From Gammaproteobacteria bacterium (GTDB taxonomy: Bacteria > Pseudomonadota > Gammaproteobacteria > Burkholderiales > Gallionellaceae): a stretch of DNA of 64,000 nt. The stretch spans positions 62,001 through 126,000 of the forward strand of contig JAHJNJ010000037.1 of NCBI GenBank assembly GCA_018820925.1, given 5' to 3'. Under the pieces are notes generated by a model. That model made no database searches and was not told where the DNA came from. It saw only the letters and a list, made by a program, of their open reading frames with translations. The position numbers were made by a program, and so were the translations under genes. This document shows, piece by piece, positions 18,760 through 26,898 of the stretch (position 1 is the first letter of the stretch; each line of letters begins with the position of its first letter).

Positions 18760-20487
18760 TTATTTCGCTCCCGCTGGGCTGAACGCATCGTCGTGCAAAC
18801 GATTCTGCAACACCGACGCACCCGGCAGCGTATTGCCGCCGCGAACCAGTTGGCGCTTCTTCACATCCTTGGGTGCATAGGACGGCAGCAGGATGGGCGT
18901 GACCAGGTCGGTCTTGACGTTGGCGTCCTTCAACTGCTTCTCGTAGGCATCGAGGTGGGCCACGGAAAGTTTGCCCAGCTTGGCCTTCTTGGCGTACTCG
19001 CTCGCATATCGTCCGGCACGAATTCCGAACACGTTATAGTCGAGCACCGAATTGCCCATCAGGCGGTTGCGGCCGTGCAGGCCGCCGGAAGCCTCGCCCG
19101 CCACATACAGGCCGGGGATGTCGGTCTCGCACTTTTCGTTGATCTCGATACCGCCGTTCTGGTAATGCAGTGACGGGTAGATCAGCATCGGCAGCTTGGT
19201 GATGTCGATGCCGTAGCGGATGAACTGGCGGTACATCGCGGGGAAATGCCGCTCGGTGTAACCCGCGCCGTGCAGCATGTCGATCAGCGGCGAATCCAGC
19301 CACACCCCGACGCGTCCCGACGGCGTGGTAACGCCATTGCCGTTCTGTACGCACTCACGGATGATGGCCGACGCCTCGATGTCGCGCGGCTCGCGCGGGA
19401 ACACGAACAATTCGCCATCCTTGTTCAGCGGCTGGCCGCCCGCGCCGCGAATCGCCTCGGTGACCAGGAAGCCCGCGATCTGCTCGGGGAAAGAAACGCC
19501 CGTCGGGTGGTACTGCACCGAATCCATATACATCAGCTTGGCGCCGGCGCGGTAGGCCATCACCAGTCCGTCGCCGGTGGCGCCGTAATGGTTGGTGGTG
19601 TCGTAACCGCGGATGTGCAGGCGGCCGTAGCCGCCGGTAGCGATGATGGTGGACTTTGCCTTGACGGTGAAGAACTCCTCACTGTCCATATTATATAAGA
19701 CAGCCCCGGCGCATTTTCCCTCGCTGTCCATGATCAGTTCCACGGCCGGCATGAATTCCTTGACGGTGATCATGTCGGGATGGTTGCGCACCTCGTCCAT
19801 CAGGGTGCGCATGATCATCGCGCCGGTGTAGTCGCGGCAGGACATCATGCGCTTGCGCGAAGTGCCGCCGCCGTGCATGACCTTCATCGAACCGTCTTCT
19901 TCCTTGTCCCAGCATACGCCGAGGTCCTCGAGCCACTTGACCACGGCCGGACCGTCCTCGGTGAGCGCCTTGACCAGTTCCGGCTTGTTCTCGAAGTGGC
20001 CGCCGCCGATCGCATCCAGGTAGTGACGGGTCGGGGAGTCGGTGCGCGAAACCGCGGCCTGCATGCCGCCCTGCGACATCATGGTGTTGGCATCGCCCAT
20101 GCGCAGCTTGGTGGCGATCACCGATTTCACGCCGTGCTCGCGCATCGCAATCAGCGCGGCATTACAGCCCGCACCGCCGCCGCCGATGATCAGCACGTCG
20201 GTTTCGATATCGGGTTTGTTCAGATCCACCTGCTCGCTGGTCAACCAGGAATGGGACTCCAACAAGTCGGACACTTCGGTGGTCAGCTTCTCCCCCTTGT
20301 TGGGGCCGACGCAGACAGCGCGGCGCGCGCTGGGTTCGTAGTCGGGGTGGAAGCCTTCCAGCACCTTCTGGCGCTCTTCCGCGTTCATCAGCGGATAGAC
20401 CGGTTCGGACTTGCGCGCCAGTTCCAGGCGCTTGGGACGCGTTTGCTCAACCTTGCGCAACGATTCTGCCATGTAATCTGGATACAT
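18760..20487 (-). CDS. frdA: Fumarate reductase/succinate dehydrogenase flavoprotein subunit, soluble type
   Basis: 575-aa FAD subunit. FAD motif LIIGGGGAGCNA at 99-110; active-site blocks QYHPTGVSFP and, C-terminally, LYVAGEASGGLHGRNRLMGN. In the reductive TCA cycle it reduces fumarate to succinate. The first 95 residues are an extra N-terminal extension (with HPDY and VGPNKGEK) absent from ordinary SdhA/FrdA. The gene set has no cytochrome b or membrane anchor subunit, and Hdr-like genes follow instead, suggesting a soluble enzyme using NAD(P)H, a thiol or ferredoxin rather than quinol. Start ATG 20487, 12 bp after frdB. Confidence 0.9.
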   Translation of the reverse strand: MYPDYMAESLRKVEQTRPKRLELARKSEPVYPLMNAEERQKVLEGFHPDYEPSARRAVCVGPNKGEKLTTEVSDLLESHSWLTSEQVDLNKPDIETDVLIIGGGGAGCNAALIAMREHGVKSVIATKLRMGDANTMMSQGGMQAAVSRTDSPTRHYLDAIGGGHFENKPELVKALTEDGPAVVKWLEDLGVCWDKEEDGSMKVMHGGGTSRKRMMSCRDYTGAMIMRTLMDEVRNHPDMITVKEFMPAVELIMDSEGKCAGAVLYNMDSEEFFTVKAKSTIIATGGYGRLHIRGYDTTNHYGATGDGLVMAYRAGAKLMYMDSVQYHPTGVSFPEQIAGFLVTEAIRGAGGQPLNKDGELFVFPREPRDIEASAIIRECVQNGNGVTTPSGRVGVWLDSPLIDMLHGAGYTERHFPAMYRQFIRYGIDITKLPMLIYPSLHYQNGGIEINEKCETDIPGLYVAGEASGGLHGRNRLMGNSVLDYNVFGIRAGRYASEYAKKAKLGKLSVAHLDAYEKQLKDANVKTDLVTPILLPSYAPKDVKKRQLVRGGNTLPGASVLQNRLHDDAFSPAGAK

Positions 20488-20499
20488 CTGTGTTCCCCT

Positions 20500-21243
20500 T
20501 TATTCCGAATCTCGTGCGTAGTAGCGCTTGGTTAAAGCCTCGCGGCTCATGGTCATCATCTCGGCGTATTCCGCCTCGTAAGCACCGTCTTCAACGGCCT
20601 TGACGCGTTCCGCCAACTCCGGGCTATCCTTGCGCAGGTAGCGGCCATACAGGCGCTTCGCCATGATGCCCATCAACGGCTGGGTAATTTCGGCCGGGCA
20701 GCGCAGCATGCACAGTCCGCACACGACGCAATCGAAGGACAAATCCATTACCGCAGCGATGTCGCCGCGCTTGGCAGCCTGGACATAATCCATGACCTGC
20801 AGGCCTTGCGGGCAGGATTTGGTACAAGTACCGCAGGCGACGCAACGGAACACCGTCGGGTACATTTCCTGAATGGCAGTAACGTTGGGTTTGAGCTTCT
20901 CGATATCGTAAATCGCCTTCTCGGCGGGAACCGAAGGTATCTGGGCCAGCGTCATGCCATCTTCAACCATGGTCATGCAGGCCAGGCCAGTGCGAATCTT
21001 GTAGTCGCCGGGCAGGCGGTAGATGGTGGCACATGCGCCACAGTAGCCTTCGCGACATCCGGCACCCCGGATGATCTGGTGCCCGGCATACTCAATGGCG
21101 CCCATGATGGTTGCCTTTGCGGGAACCTCGTAGGCCTTGCCCATGATGTAAACCGTGATCAGACTTTCTTCTGCCTTGTCTTGCTCAACGCCTTTTTGCA
21201 AAGACGACGAACCACTACTCACCCCAGCCGGTGCGTTTTTCAT
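20500..21243 (-). CDS. frdB: Fumarate reductase iron-sulfur subunit
   Basis: 247-aa protein. An N-terminal plant-type ferredoxin domain has CREGYCGACATIYRLPGDYK with a later Cys; the C-terminal half has two [4Fe-4S]-type motifs, CVACGTCTKSCPQG and CVVCGLCMLRCPAE. SdhB/FrdB normally has three different clusters; here both C-terminal motifs look like full 4-Cys sites. The ATG at 21243 (MKNAPAG) is chosen because GGGGAG precedes it. It is the first gene of the 14-gene operon, with a 670-bp AT-rich region upstream. Confidence 0.9.
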   Translation of the reverse strand: MKNAPAGVSSGSSSLQKGVEQDKAEESLITVYIMGKAYEVPAKATIMGAIEYAGHQIIRGAGCREGYCGACATIYRLPGDYKIRTGLACMTMVEDGMTLAQIPSVPAEKAIYDIEKLKPNVTAIQEMYPTVFRCVACGTCTKSCPQGLQVMDYVQAAKRGDIAAVMDLSFDCVVCGLCMLRCPAEITQPLMGIMAKRLYGRYLRKDSPELAERVKAVEDGAYEAEYAEMMTMSREALTKRYYARDSE

Positions 21244-21913
21244 ATAAGCTGTCTCCCCTACCCAACTTTTTAGCCGCACCGCGACCAAAGTTGAAATAAG
21301 CGTTGTTTAATTGGACCAACCGGCTGCACCTGTCTCTATAACATGTACGATTAATTATAAATTTTCGCACAACCGATTATGAATTTTTGTCGGAGCCGAT
21401 TATAGAGAAGTTTCTGAGATTGACAACAGAATTTGCACGGGGAAAATTTTTCATTCAAACGCTCCTTTCATAGCACTTCAAACGCGCTTTTTTGAAAACA
21501 TGAAAAATCCACAATATTCATCTAAAGCAGACAAGTTATAGCCATATACCGCTTTACTGATATCATTTTCAAAAATATAAAAACCATTTCAGCGGCAAAT
21601 TTTGATGAAAATATTGTGCAGAACAGGTGGCGCAAAACCTACTAAATCTATCTACTACCAAGCACAAATTCTCGGAAATTGCCATGCATGAAGATTCCGC
21701 CTTTGCGAAATTCAAGGTACATTTATCGTGCTTGGTATCTGGAACAGCTTCCGGTATCACCGCGAAAATACCCAAAAAATTACAATTATTGGCAATTCCA
21801 ATCTATTCTTATGCTCCTTGAGCCAAAGTTCTATTTGTACGGCAAGCTTAACACCGTTCAAATTTCACGAAAAAATCCCGTAAAGCAAATGCACTTAATT
21901 CCCGGCATGCCGC
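21244..21913. other. 670-bp AT-rich divergent intergenic region
   Basis: Separates minus-strand frdB from the plus-strand lyase. It is clearly more AT-rich than its flanks. Small reading frames here lack ribosome sites and similarity and overlap each other, so no gene is called. It must hold the promoters of the reductive TCA operon and of the lyase; apart from the CCGATTAT pair no site is certain. Confidence 0.6.
21373..21403 (-). promoter_or_regulatory. Direct repeat CCGATTAT upstream of the operon
   Basis: CCGATTAT occurs at 21373-21380 and again at 21396-21403, 23 bp apart (about two helical turns), 130-160 bp upstream of frdB. On the transcribed strand this reads ATAATCGG twice. It could be a tandem operator for a regulator of the reductive TCA operon. 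This is pattern-based only. Confidence 0.35.
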
Positions 21914-22918
21914 ATGACTAAACCCACCTGCCCATCCGAAGTGCTTTACGCGGGAGGACGCCCGTTTCCAAAGCTTGCCGCCTGCGAACATTTCGCCGGT
22001 AGCGAAAAAATGCTGAACAAAGCGTTGCAGATTCAGGCTGAATATTCGGTTAACCAGCAATCCGTCTTCGACATCACCGCCGACTGCGAAGATGGCGCTC
22101 CTGCAGGCAAAGAGCGTGAACATGCCGACATGATCGCCGGGATATTGCTTTCAGAAGGAAATCGCTTCGACCGTGTCGGGGTGCGCATCCATGATGTCAG
22201 GCATCCGGATTGGCGCAACGAGCTGGAGATCATCATCGGCAAGGCCGGAAAACGCGTGGCGTACGTGGTTCTGCCCAAACCGGAAATTGCCGACGACGTT
22301 CTGCTGCAAGTTTCGGCGCTCGACGAATTGAGAAACCGTTATGGAATTGCCCGCGAGATTCCCGTCCATGTATTGATAGAAACTCCCGGCGCGCTGCATG
22401 AGGTATGGAAAATCGCCGCCATACCCCAAGTCGAAACGCTGGATTTCGGCCTCATGGATTTTGTCTCGGCCCATCACGGCGCCATTCCCGCCTCCGCCAT
22501 GCGCTCACCCGGCCAGTTCAGCCACCCATTGGTCGCACGCGCCAAGTGCGAAATTGCCGCTGCTGCCTTGGGCAACGGCATCATACCCAGCCACAATGTC
22601 ACTACCGAGATACGCGACACAACGGTGGTGCGGGATGATGCCCGCCGTGCCATACAGGAGTTTGGCTTTCTGCGTATGTGGAGCATCCACCCCAACCAGA
22701 TTAAACCCATCATCGAATCCATGCGCCCGGATTTTACGGAAGTCAGTGAAGCAACCACCTTGTTGCTCGCCGCCCAGGATGCGGCCTGGGGACCTATCCA
22801 GCATGAGGGCAAACTTCACGATCGCGCGTCTTACCGGTATTACTGGGAACTGCTGCAACGCGCACAAGCAACGGGCATGGATATTTCGGAGGACGCACGA
22901 CAGCGTTTATTTATCTGA
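21914..22918 (+). CDS. HpcH/HpaI aldolase-citrate lyase family CoA-ester lyase (CitE/malyl-CoA lyase-like)
   Basis: 334-aa TIM-barrel lyase of the CitE/Mcl superfamily. Visible: DITADCEDGAPAGKE (the Asp/Glu metal-binding segment), VLIETPGALHEVW (Glu of the second metal ligand), LDFGLMDFVSAHHG, and WSIHPNQIKPI. The family cleaves or forms malyl-, citramalyl- or citryl-CoA to acetyl-CoA plus a keto acid. It is divergent from the reductive TCA operon; activity on citryl-CoA or malyl-CoA would fit the locus, but the substrate cannot be read from the sequence. Ribosome site is weak, and the start at 21914 is chosen by family-like N-terminus. Confidence 0.85.
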   Translation: MTKPTCPSEVLYAGGRPFPKLAACEHFAGSEKMLNKALQIQAEYSVNQQSVFDITADCEDGAPAGKEREHADMIAGILLSEGNRFDRVGVRIHDVRHPDWRNELEIIIGKAGKRVAYVVLPKPEIADDVLLQVSALDELRNRYGIAREIPVHVLIETPGALHEVWKIAAIPQVETLDFGLMDFVSAHHGAIPASAMRSPGQFSHPLVARAKCEIAAAALGNGIIPSHNVTTEIRDTTVVRDDARRAIQEFGFLRMWSIHPNQIKPIIESMRPDFTEVSEATTLLLAAQDAAWGPIQHEGKLHDRASYRYYWELLQRAQATGMDISEDARQRLFI

Positions 22919-23060
22919 ATATATCAGGCAGCATGTTTTGAAAAGTGTGTTACTCCCGCCAGTCGGGTTATGATATTAATGTGTAGGGTTACCGGTTCTG
23001 ATCAGATAACAAGTAAGCAGCACAATGGAAATAAAAAACAAAAAGCCAAAGGAGAAAGAA

Positions 23061-23549
23061 ATGTCATTAGTAATTAACACGCTGCGCGTCTCGCCGATTA
23101 CCGAGGAATTGACCGATGCTGAAATCGAGATTTTCGAGGAATTGTTTGATGTTCAAAGCTATAAAGCAGGCGACCTGATCGTGCAGCCGGGCGATAAACG
23201 ACAGCCCGATAACTTGTACATTCTTGCGCAGGGTGAAATACAAGTGAAAATATTGAGCAGCGACGGAGAGTCGGCAATTCATGTACTTAAACCGGGCGAT
23301 CTGGCCGGTATCATTACCTTCGTTGGCGGCGCTCCCTCGCAACATAGTGCCGCACTCTATTCGTTGGGCGAAACCCAGGTACTGAGTATGTCCAGCGCCA
23401 AATTCGATGCGCTGGTTTGCTCCCGCCCCATGACCGCACACAAAATCATGCGCGGCATCGTGCGCTATGTGCATGGCATCGTGCGCAACATGAATGCAAA
23501 ATCTTCCGAACTGAAGAATTACATCTATCGCAATAACGGCGGTTTATAA
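23061..23549 (+). CDS. Cyclic-nucleotide-binding-fold protein without HTH domain
   Basis: 162-aa protein starting MSLVINTLRVSPITEEL. Residues about 20-135 form a CRP-like jelly roll: YKAGDLIVQPGD, LYILAQGEIQVKI, LKPGDLAGIITFVGG. The phosphate-binding cassette arginine of true cAMP sites is not evident (GGAPSQHSAAL). The C-terminal helix has no DNA-binding HTH, so it is not a full CRP/FNR regulator; it may be a stand-alone sensor or partner. The ATG at 23061 has AAAGGAG 8 bp upstream and is preferred to 23025. Confidence 0.8.
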   Translation: MSLVINTLRVSPITEELTDAEIEIFEELFDVQSYKAGDLIVQPGDKRQPDNLYILAQGEIQVKILSSDGESAIHVLKPGDLAGIITFVGGAPSQHSAALYSLGETQVLSMSSAKFDALVCSRPMTAHKIMRGIVRYVHGIVRNMNAKSSELKNYIYRNNGGL

Positions 23550-23589
23550 GATCTCCAGCGGATAAATCTGGAGCGCTACGCTGTTTAAT

Positions 23590-23787
23590 ATGCCTGCATC
23601 CGGCACAGACAAAGCCTTGAACATCCTTCCCGGCCCCAGCGAACAGGCAAAAACCGGGAAGGACAAGGCTGTTCTGGAATCACCAGTTGCACCGGGAAAT
23701 AGATTGCGGAAAACAAGCGTGCAGGAGGACGTGGATTCCGATTATGCCGAGGAAGCCGAAGATTTTTACTACGGTGAAGGGATGTAA
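23590..23787 (+). CDS. Small acidic hypothetical protein (65 aa)
   Basis: MPASGTDKALNILPGPSEQ..., with an acidic, tyrosine-containing C-terminus (DVDSDYAEEAEDFYYGEGM). No recognisable domain. It follows the cyclic-nucleotide-fold gene by 40 bp and ends 40 bp before a strong terminator, which supports it being the last gene of that short unit. Ribosome site is weak, so it may be non-coding. Confidence 0.4.
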   Translation: MPASGTDKALNILPGPSEQAKTGKDKAVLESPVAPGNRLRKTSVQEDVDSDYAEEAEDFYYGEGM

Positions 23788-23825
23788 ATCCCGCACTTTA
23801 TGAATTATCTGTAGCACCTGATAGA

Positions 23826-23856
23826 AATGGCCTGCCTGATGCAGGCCATTTTATTT
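23826..23856 (+). terminator. Rho-independent terminator
   Basis: AATGGCCTGC (23826-23835), loop CTGAT, GCAGGCCATT (23841-23850), then a T-rich tract. A perfect 10-bp stem located after the cyclic-nucleotide-fold gene and the small acidic ORF. Confidence 0.85.
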
Positions 23857-24419
23857 CAGATTGAATTGTTGAGGACTACGCCATTCTGGAAAGTGCTAAG
23901 AAATCACACCCCATTGCATCAAGTTAAAAGCGAACCTATACCCCCCCCAAGCGCCATCAGAAAAGCATTGGAAACGATAACTCATTTCTCTGGCTGCGCT
24001 CTTCATAGTGTATGCACACATCGTCATAGTCCGCATCGACTACTTCAAGTATTACTGTACAAAGTACAGTATTGAGGCCATCGCGCATCCTGATGGTTTT
24101 CCCGCACCTGCCACAAGATTCATATGGATCAACGGTGTTTGGATCGGATTCCATTCTTTTCCTGGTTATTACGTTATTGCCATTTCAGCGCAAAGAGAAC
24201 TGTTTCAAGATTTGCCAATCCTGCAGCAAGGTCTATGCCACTCCGAGCAAGATCAAACAGCATTGATTTGAGCCAAGGACTTAATAAAAAATAGAGAACG
24301 CAATACGCTAACTACTGTCAACATTCTGACAGGCGTGCTGAAGGTTCGGCACCCAACAATGACTTGATTGTTCGCTTTCAGTCGCCATATTGAAAACATT
24401 ACCAACATGGGAGATTGCT
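23857..24419. other. Mostly non-coding stretch before the AmmeMemoRadiSam genes
   Basis: Apart from the doubtful 65-aa minus-strand frame and the 17-bp palindrome at 24054-24070, nothing can be supported. It contains a run of nine C (23941-23949) and is more AT-rich than the genes that follow. Confidence 0.5.
23957..24154 (-). CDS. Possible small zinc-ribbon-like protein (65 aa)
   Basis: MESDPNTVDPYESCGRCGKT..., with a CxxC pair and two further cysteines. AGGAAAAG sits immediately before the ATG, a plausible ribosome site. No family recognised. The frame crosses a perfect palindrome ACTGTAC-AAA-GTACAGT (24054-24070). It may be a real small protein or chance. Confidence 0.3.
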   Translation of the reverse strand: MESDPNTVDPYESCGRCGKTIRMRDGLNTVLCTVILEVVDADYDDVCIHYEERSQRNELSFPMLF

Positions 24420-25226
24420 ATGCCTGCCGTCCGCCCCGCTGCCGTAGCCGGAATGTTCTACCCCGCCGATCCCGGCCAGCTTGAGTATGAAGTGCAAGAA
24501 TTTCTGGCTGCCGCCCAGCCGCAGACTTTTCACGCCAAAGCGTTGATTGTGCCGCATGCAGGATACATTTATTCCGGTGCAATCGCAGCAAGTGCCTATG
24601 CCACGTTAAAAGCCGTCGCCCCCCGTATTCAGCGCGTGGTGCTGCTCGGCCCCACCCACCGCGTCGCCGTGGAAGGTCTGGCCCTGCCGGACTGCGACGC
24701 TTTCGAGACCCCGCTCGGACGTATCCCGCTGGACAGGGAAGCGATGGAATCCATCACACACCTGCCGCAGGTTGTCGTCAGTGCCGCCGCCCACGCACAA
24801 GAACACTCGCTGGAGGTACAACTGCCCTTCCTGCAGAGCGTATTGGGCGACTTTACCCTGCTGCCGCTGGCCGTCGGGATGGCGACGCCGCAAGAGGTCG
24901 CAGAAGTTTTGGAGATGGTCTGGGGCGGCCCGGAGACGCTGATCGTTGTCAGCTCAGACCTGTCGCATTATCTGCCCTACAAGACCGCGCAACTCATCGA
25001 CGGCAAGACCGCCGACGACATCGTCATGCTGCGCCAGCCCGTCGCCCACGACCAAGCCTGCGGCGGCACGCCGATCAGCGGCCTGATCGTGCTGGCGCGC
25101 AAACACCATCTCACCCCGCACCTGCTCGACCTGCGCAACTCCGGCGACACGGCCGGGTCTCATGATCAGGTAGTGGGATATGCCGCCTTCGCCTTCACCG
25201 GGGAGAATGACCATGATCGACAATGA
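24420..25226 (+). CDS. AmmeMemoRadiSam system protein B (MEMO1 family)
   Basis: 268-aa MEMO-like protein with a LigB-type dioxygenase fold. Typical blocks: RPAAVAGMFYPADPGQL at the N-terminus, VPHAGYIYSGAIAASAY, LLGPTHRVAVEG, EHSLEVQLPFLQ, and VVSSDLSHYLPY. The His residues of these blocks correspond to the metal-site positions of the fold. GGGAG lies 8 bp before ATG 24420. It overlaps the next gene, and all three partners are contiguous. The reaction of the system is not established, so no pathway is given. Confidence 0.93.
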   Translation: MPAVRPAAVAGMFYPADPGQLEYEVQEFLAAAQPQTFHAKALIVPHAGYIYSGAIAASAYATLKAVAPRIQRVVLLGPTHRVAVEGLALPDCDAFETPLGRIPLDREAMESITHLPQVVVSAAAHAQEHSLEVQLPFLQSVLGDFTLLPLAVGMATPQEVAEVLEMVWGGPETLIVVSSDLSHYLPYKTAQLIDGKTADDIVMLRQPVAHDQACGGTPISGLIVLARKHHLTPHLLDLRNSGDTAGSHDQVVGYAAFAFTGENDHDRQ

Positions 25227-25764
25227 CAAAGGAAAAGTACTGCTGCGTCTGGCACGCGCGGCCATCGGCAGCGAACTCGGATTCGACTCGCACGATTATC
25301 CGAGGACCGCCTGGCTGGAAGAACCCGGCGCGACCTTCGTCACGCTGATGCTGGACGGGCGCCTGCGCGGCTGCATCGGCAGCCTGGAAGCGCACCGACC
25401 GCTCATCGACGACGTGCGCCACAATGCGGTCGCCGCCGCCTTCCGCGATCCGCGCTTCATGCCGCTCAACGAGTTGGAGTTCGCCGATACCGCCATCGAA
25501 GTCTCCGTGCTTGGCACGCCCGAACCGATCCGCTTCACCAGCGAGGCCGACGCGCTGGCGCAACTGCATCGCGGCAGCGACGGCGTGATACTGGAATATG
25601 GCCGCCACCGTGCCACCTACCTGCCGCAGGTGTGGGCGCAACTGCCCGACCCGCAAACCTTTGTCGAAGAACTGAAGGTGAAAGCGGGCTTGCCGGAAGA
25701 CTTCTGGTCGGACGACATCAGGCTCTCGCGCTATACCGTGCAAAAATTCAGCGAGGGTGCGTGA
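25213..25764 (+). CDS. AmmeMemoRadiSam system protein A (AMMECR1 domain)
   Basis: 183-aa AMMECR1-family protein with the invariant LRGCIGSLEAHRPL and the C-terminal GRHRATYLPQVWAQLPDP block. It is translationally coupled to the MEMO gene (14-bp overlap) and ends 1 bp before the radical SAM gene start. ATG 25213 is chosen because GGGAG is correctly spaced from it. The biochemical role is unknown; co-occurrence with MEMO and the radical SAM enzyme is the defining feature. Confidence 0.93.
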   Translation: MIDNDKGKVLLRLARAAIGSELGFDSHDYPRTAWLEEPGATFVTLMLDGRLRGCIGSLEAHRPLIDDVRHNAVAAAFRDPRFMPLNELEFADTAIEVSVLGTPEPIRFTSEADALAQLHRGSDGVILEYGRHRATYLPQVWAQLPDPQTFVEELKVKAGLPEDFWSDDIRLSRYTVQKFSEGA

Positions 25765-25765
25765 C

Positions 25766-26860
25766 ATGGACGAACCCATCGGCATCGAAGAGCGCTACCC
25801 GGCACGCTACTGGCACATGCTGGACGACGGCCGCATCCAGTGCGATCTGTGTCCGCGCGACTGCAAATTGAAGGAAGGCCAGCGCGGTGCCTGTTTCGTG
25901 CGCGGGCGCGTCGGCGATATACTGGTGCTGACCACCTACGGCCGCAGTTCCGGCTTCTGCGTCGACCCCATCGAGAAAAAACCGCTCAACCACTTCTATC
26001 CCGGCAGCAGCATCCTGTCGTTCGGTACGGCGGGTTGCAACCTCGCCTGCAAGTTCTGCCAGAACTGGGACATCTCCAAGGCGCGCAGCTTCGACAAGCT
26101 CGCCGACCAGGCGACGCCCGAAGCCATCGCCGCCACCGCCGTCGAACTCGGCTGCAGGAGCGTGGCCTTCACCTACAACGACCCGGTGATCTTCGCCGAA
26201 TACGCGATGGACGTGGCCGATGCCTGCCACGAAGTCGGCGTGAAGACCGTGGCCGTCACGGCCGGGTACATGCACGAGCAGCCGCGCCGCGAGTTTTACG
26301 CCAAAATGGATGCGGCCAATGTCGACCTGAAGGCGTTCACCGACGAGTTCTATTTCAAACAGACCGGCGCGCACCTGCAGCCGGTGCTGGAAACGCTGCA
26401 ATACCTGTGCAAGGAAACCGATGTGTGGGTGGAACTGACCACGTTGCTGATCCCCGGCTTGAACGACAGCGCACACGAGATCGGCAGGATGTGCGAATGG
26501 ATCGCGAAAGAACTGGGGACAGAAGTGCCGCTGCACTTCACCGCCTTCCATCCCGACTACAAGATGACCGGCATCCCCGCCACGCCCGCATCCAAACTGA
26601 CCGAGGCAAGGCAGATCGCGCATGCTGCCGGATTGCAACATGTCTATACGGGAAACGTGCACGACCTGAGCGGCGGGACTACCCTGTGCACAAAATGCAG
26701 GCGACCGCTCATCGTGCGCGACTGGCATCTGATTCGGGAATATTCACTCACGGAAAACGGGGAATGTCCGTATTGCGGCACCAGGTTGGCGGGACACTTC
26801 GGCCAATTTGAAGCAAAGTCAGGCGGAAAACGCATCCCGCTGGTGATAGGCAGGCAATAG
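25766..26860 (+). CDS. AmmeMemoRadiSam system radical SAM enzyme
   Basis: 364-aa radical SAM protein. The cluster motif is CNLACKFCQNW (CxxxCxxC). An N-terminal CDLCPRDCKLKEGQRGAC resembles the PflA-like activase group, and C-terminal CTKCRRPLI and CPYCGTRLAG form a zinc- or cluster-binding pair. It is the third gene of the unit. PflA-like enzymes generate glycyl radicals or modify small molecules; the substrate here is unknown. It converges on the HD-GYP gene with 38 bp between stops. Confidence 0.93.
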   Translation: MDEPIGIEERYPARYWHMLDDGRIQCDLCPRDCKLKEGQRGACFVRGRVGDILVLTTYGRSSGFCVDPIEKKPLNHFYPGSSILSFGTAGCNLACKFCQNWDISKARSFDKLADQATPEAIAATAVELGCRSVAFTYNDPVIFAEYAMDVADACHEVGVKTVAVTAGYMHEQPRREFYAKMDAANVDLKAFTDEFYFKQTGAHLQPVLETLQYLCKETDVWVELTTLLIPGLNDSAHEIGRMCEWIAKELGTEVPLHFTAFHPDYKMTGIPATPASKLTEARQIAHAAGLQHVYTGNVHDLSGGTTLCTKCRRPLIVRDWHLIREYSLTENGECPYCGTRLAGHFGQFEAKSGGKRIPLVIGRQ

Positions 26861-26898
26861 TTGAGGATTTACCTGGTTGGGCTGGGCAAAAGACTTCT

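Noticed and set aside
21569-21775. 68-codon minus-strand frame in the AT-rich gap
   Set aside because: Overlaps another chance frame on the other strand; no ribosome site or family features.
22950-23060. Promoter for the cyclic-nucleotide-fold gene (TATGAT near 22969)
   Set aside because: No -35 element at acceptable spacing; left uncalled.
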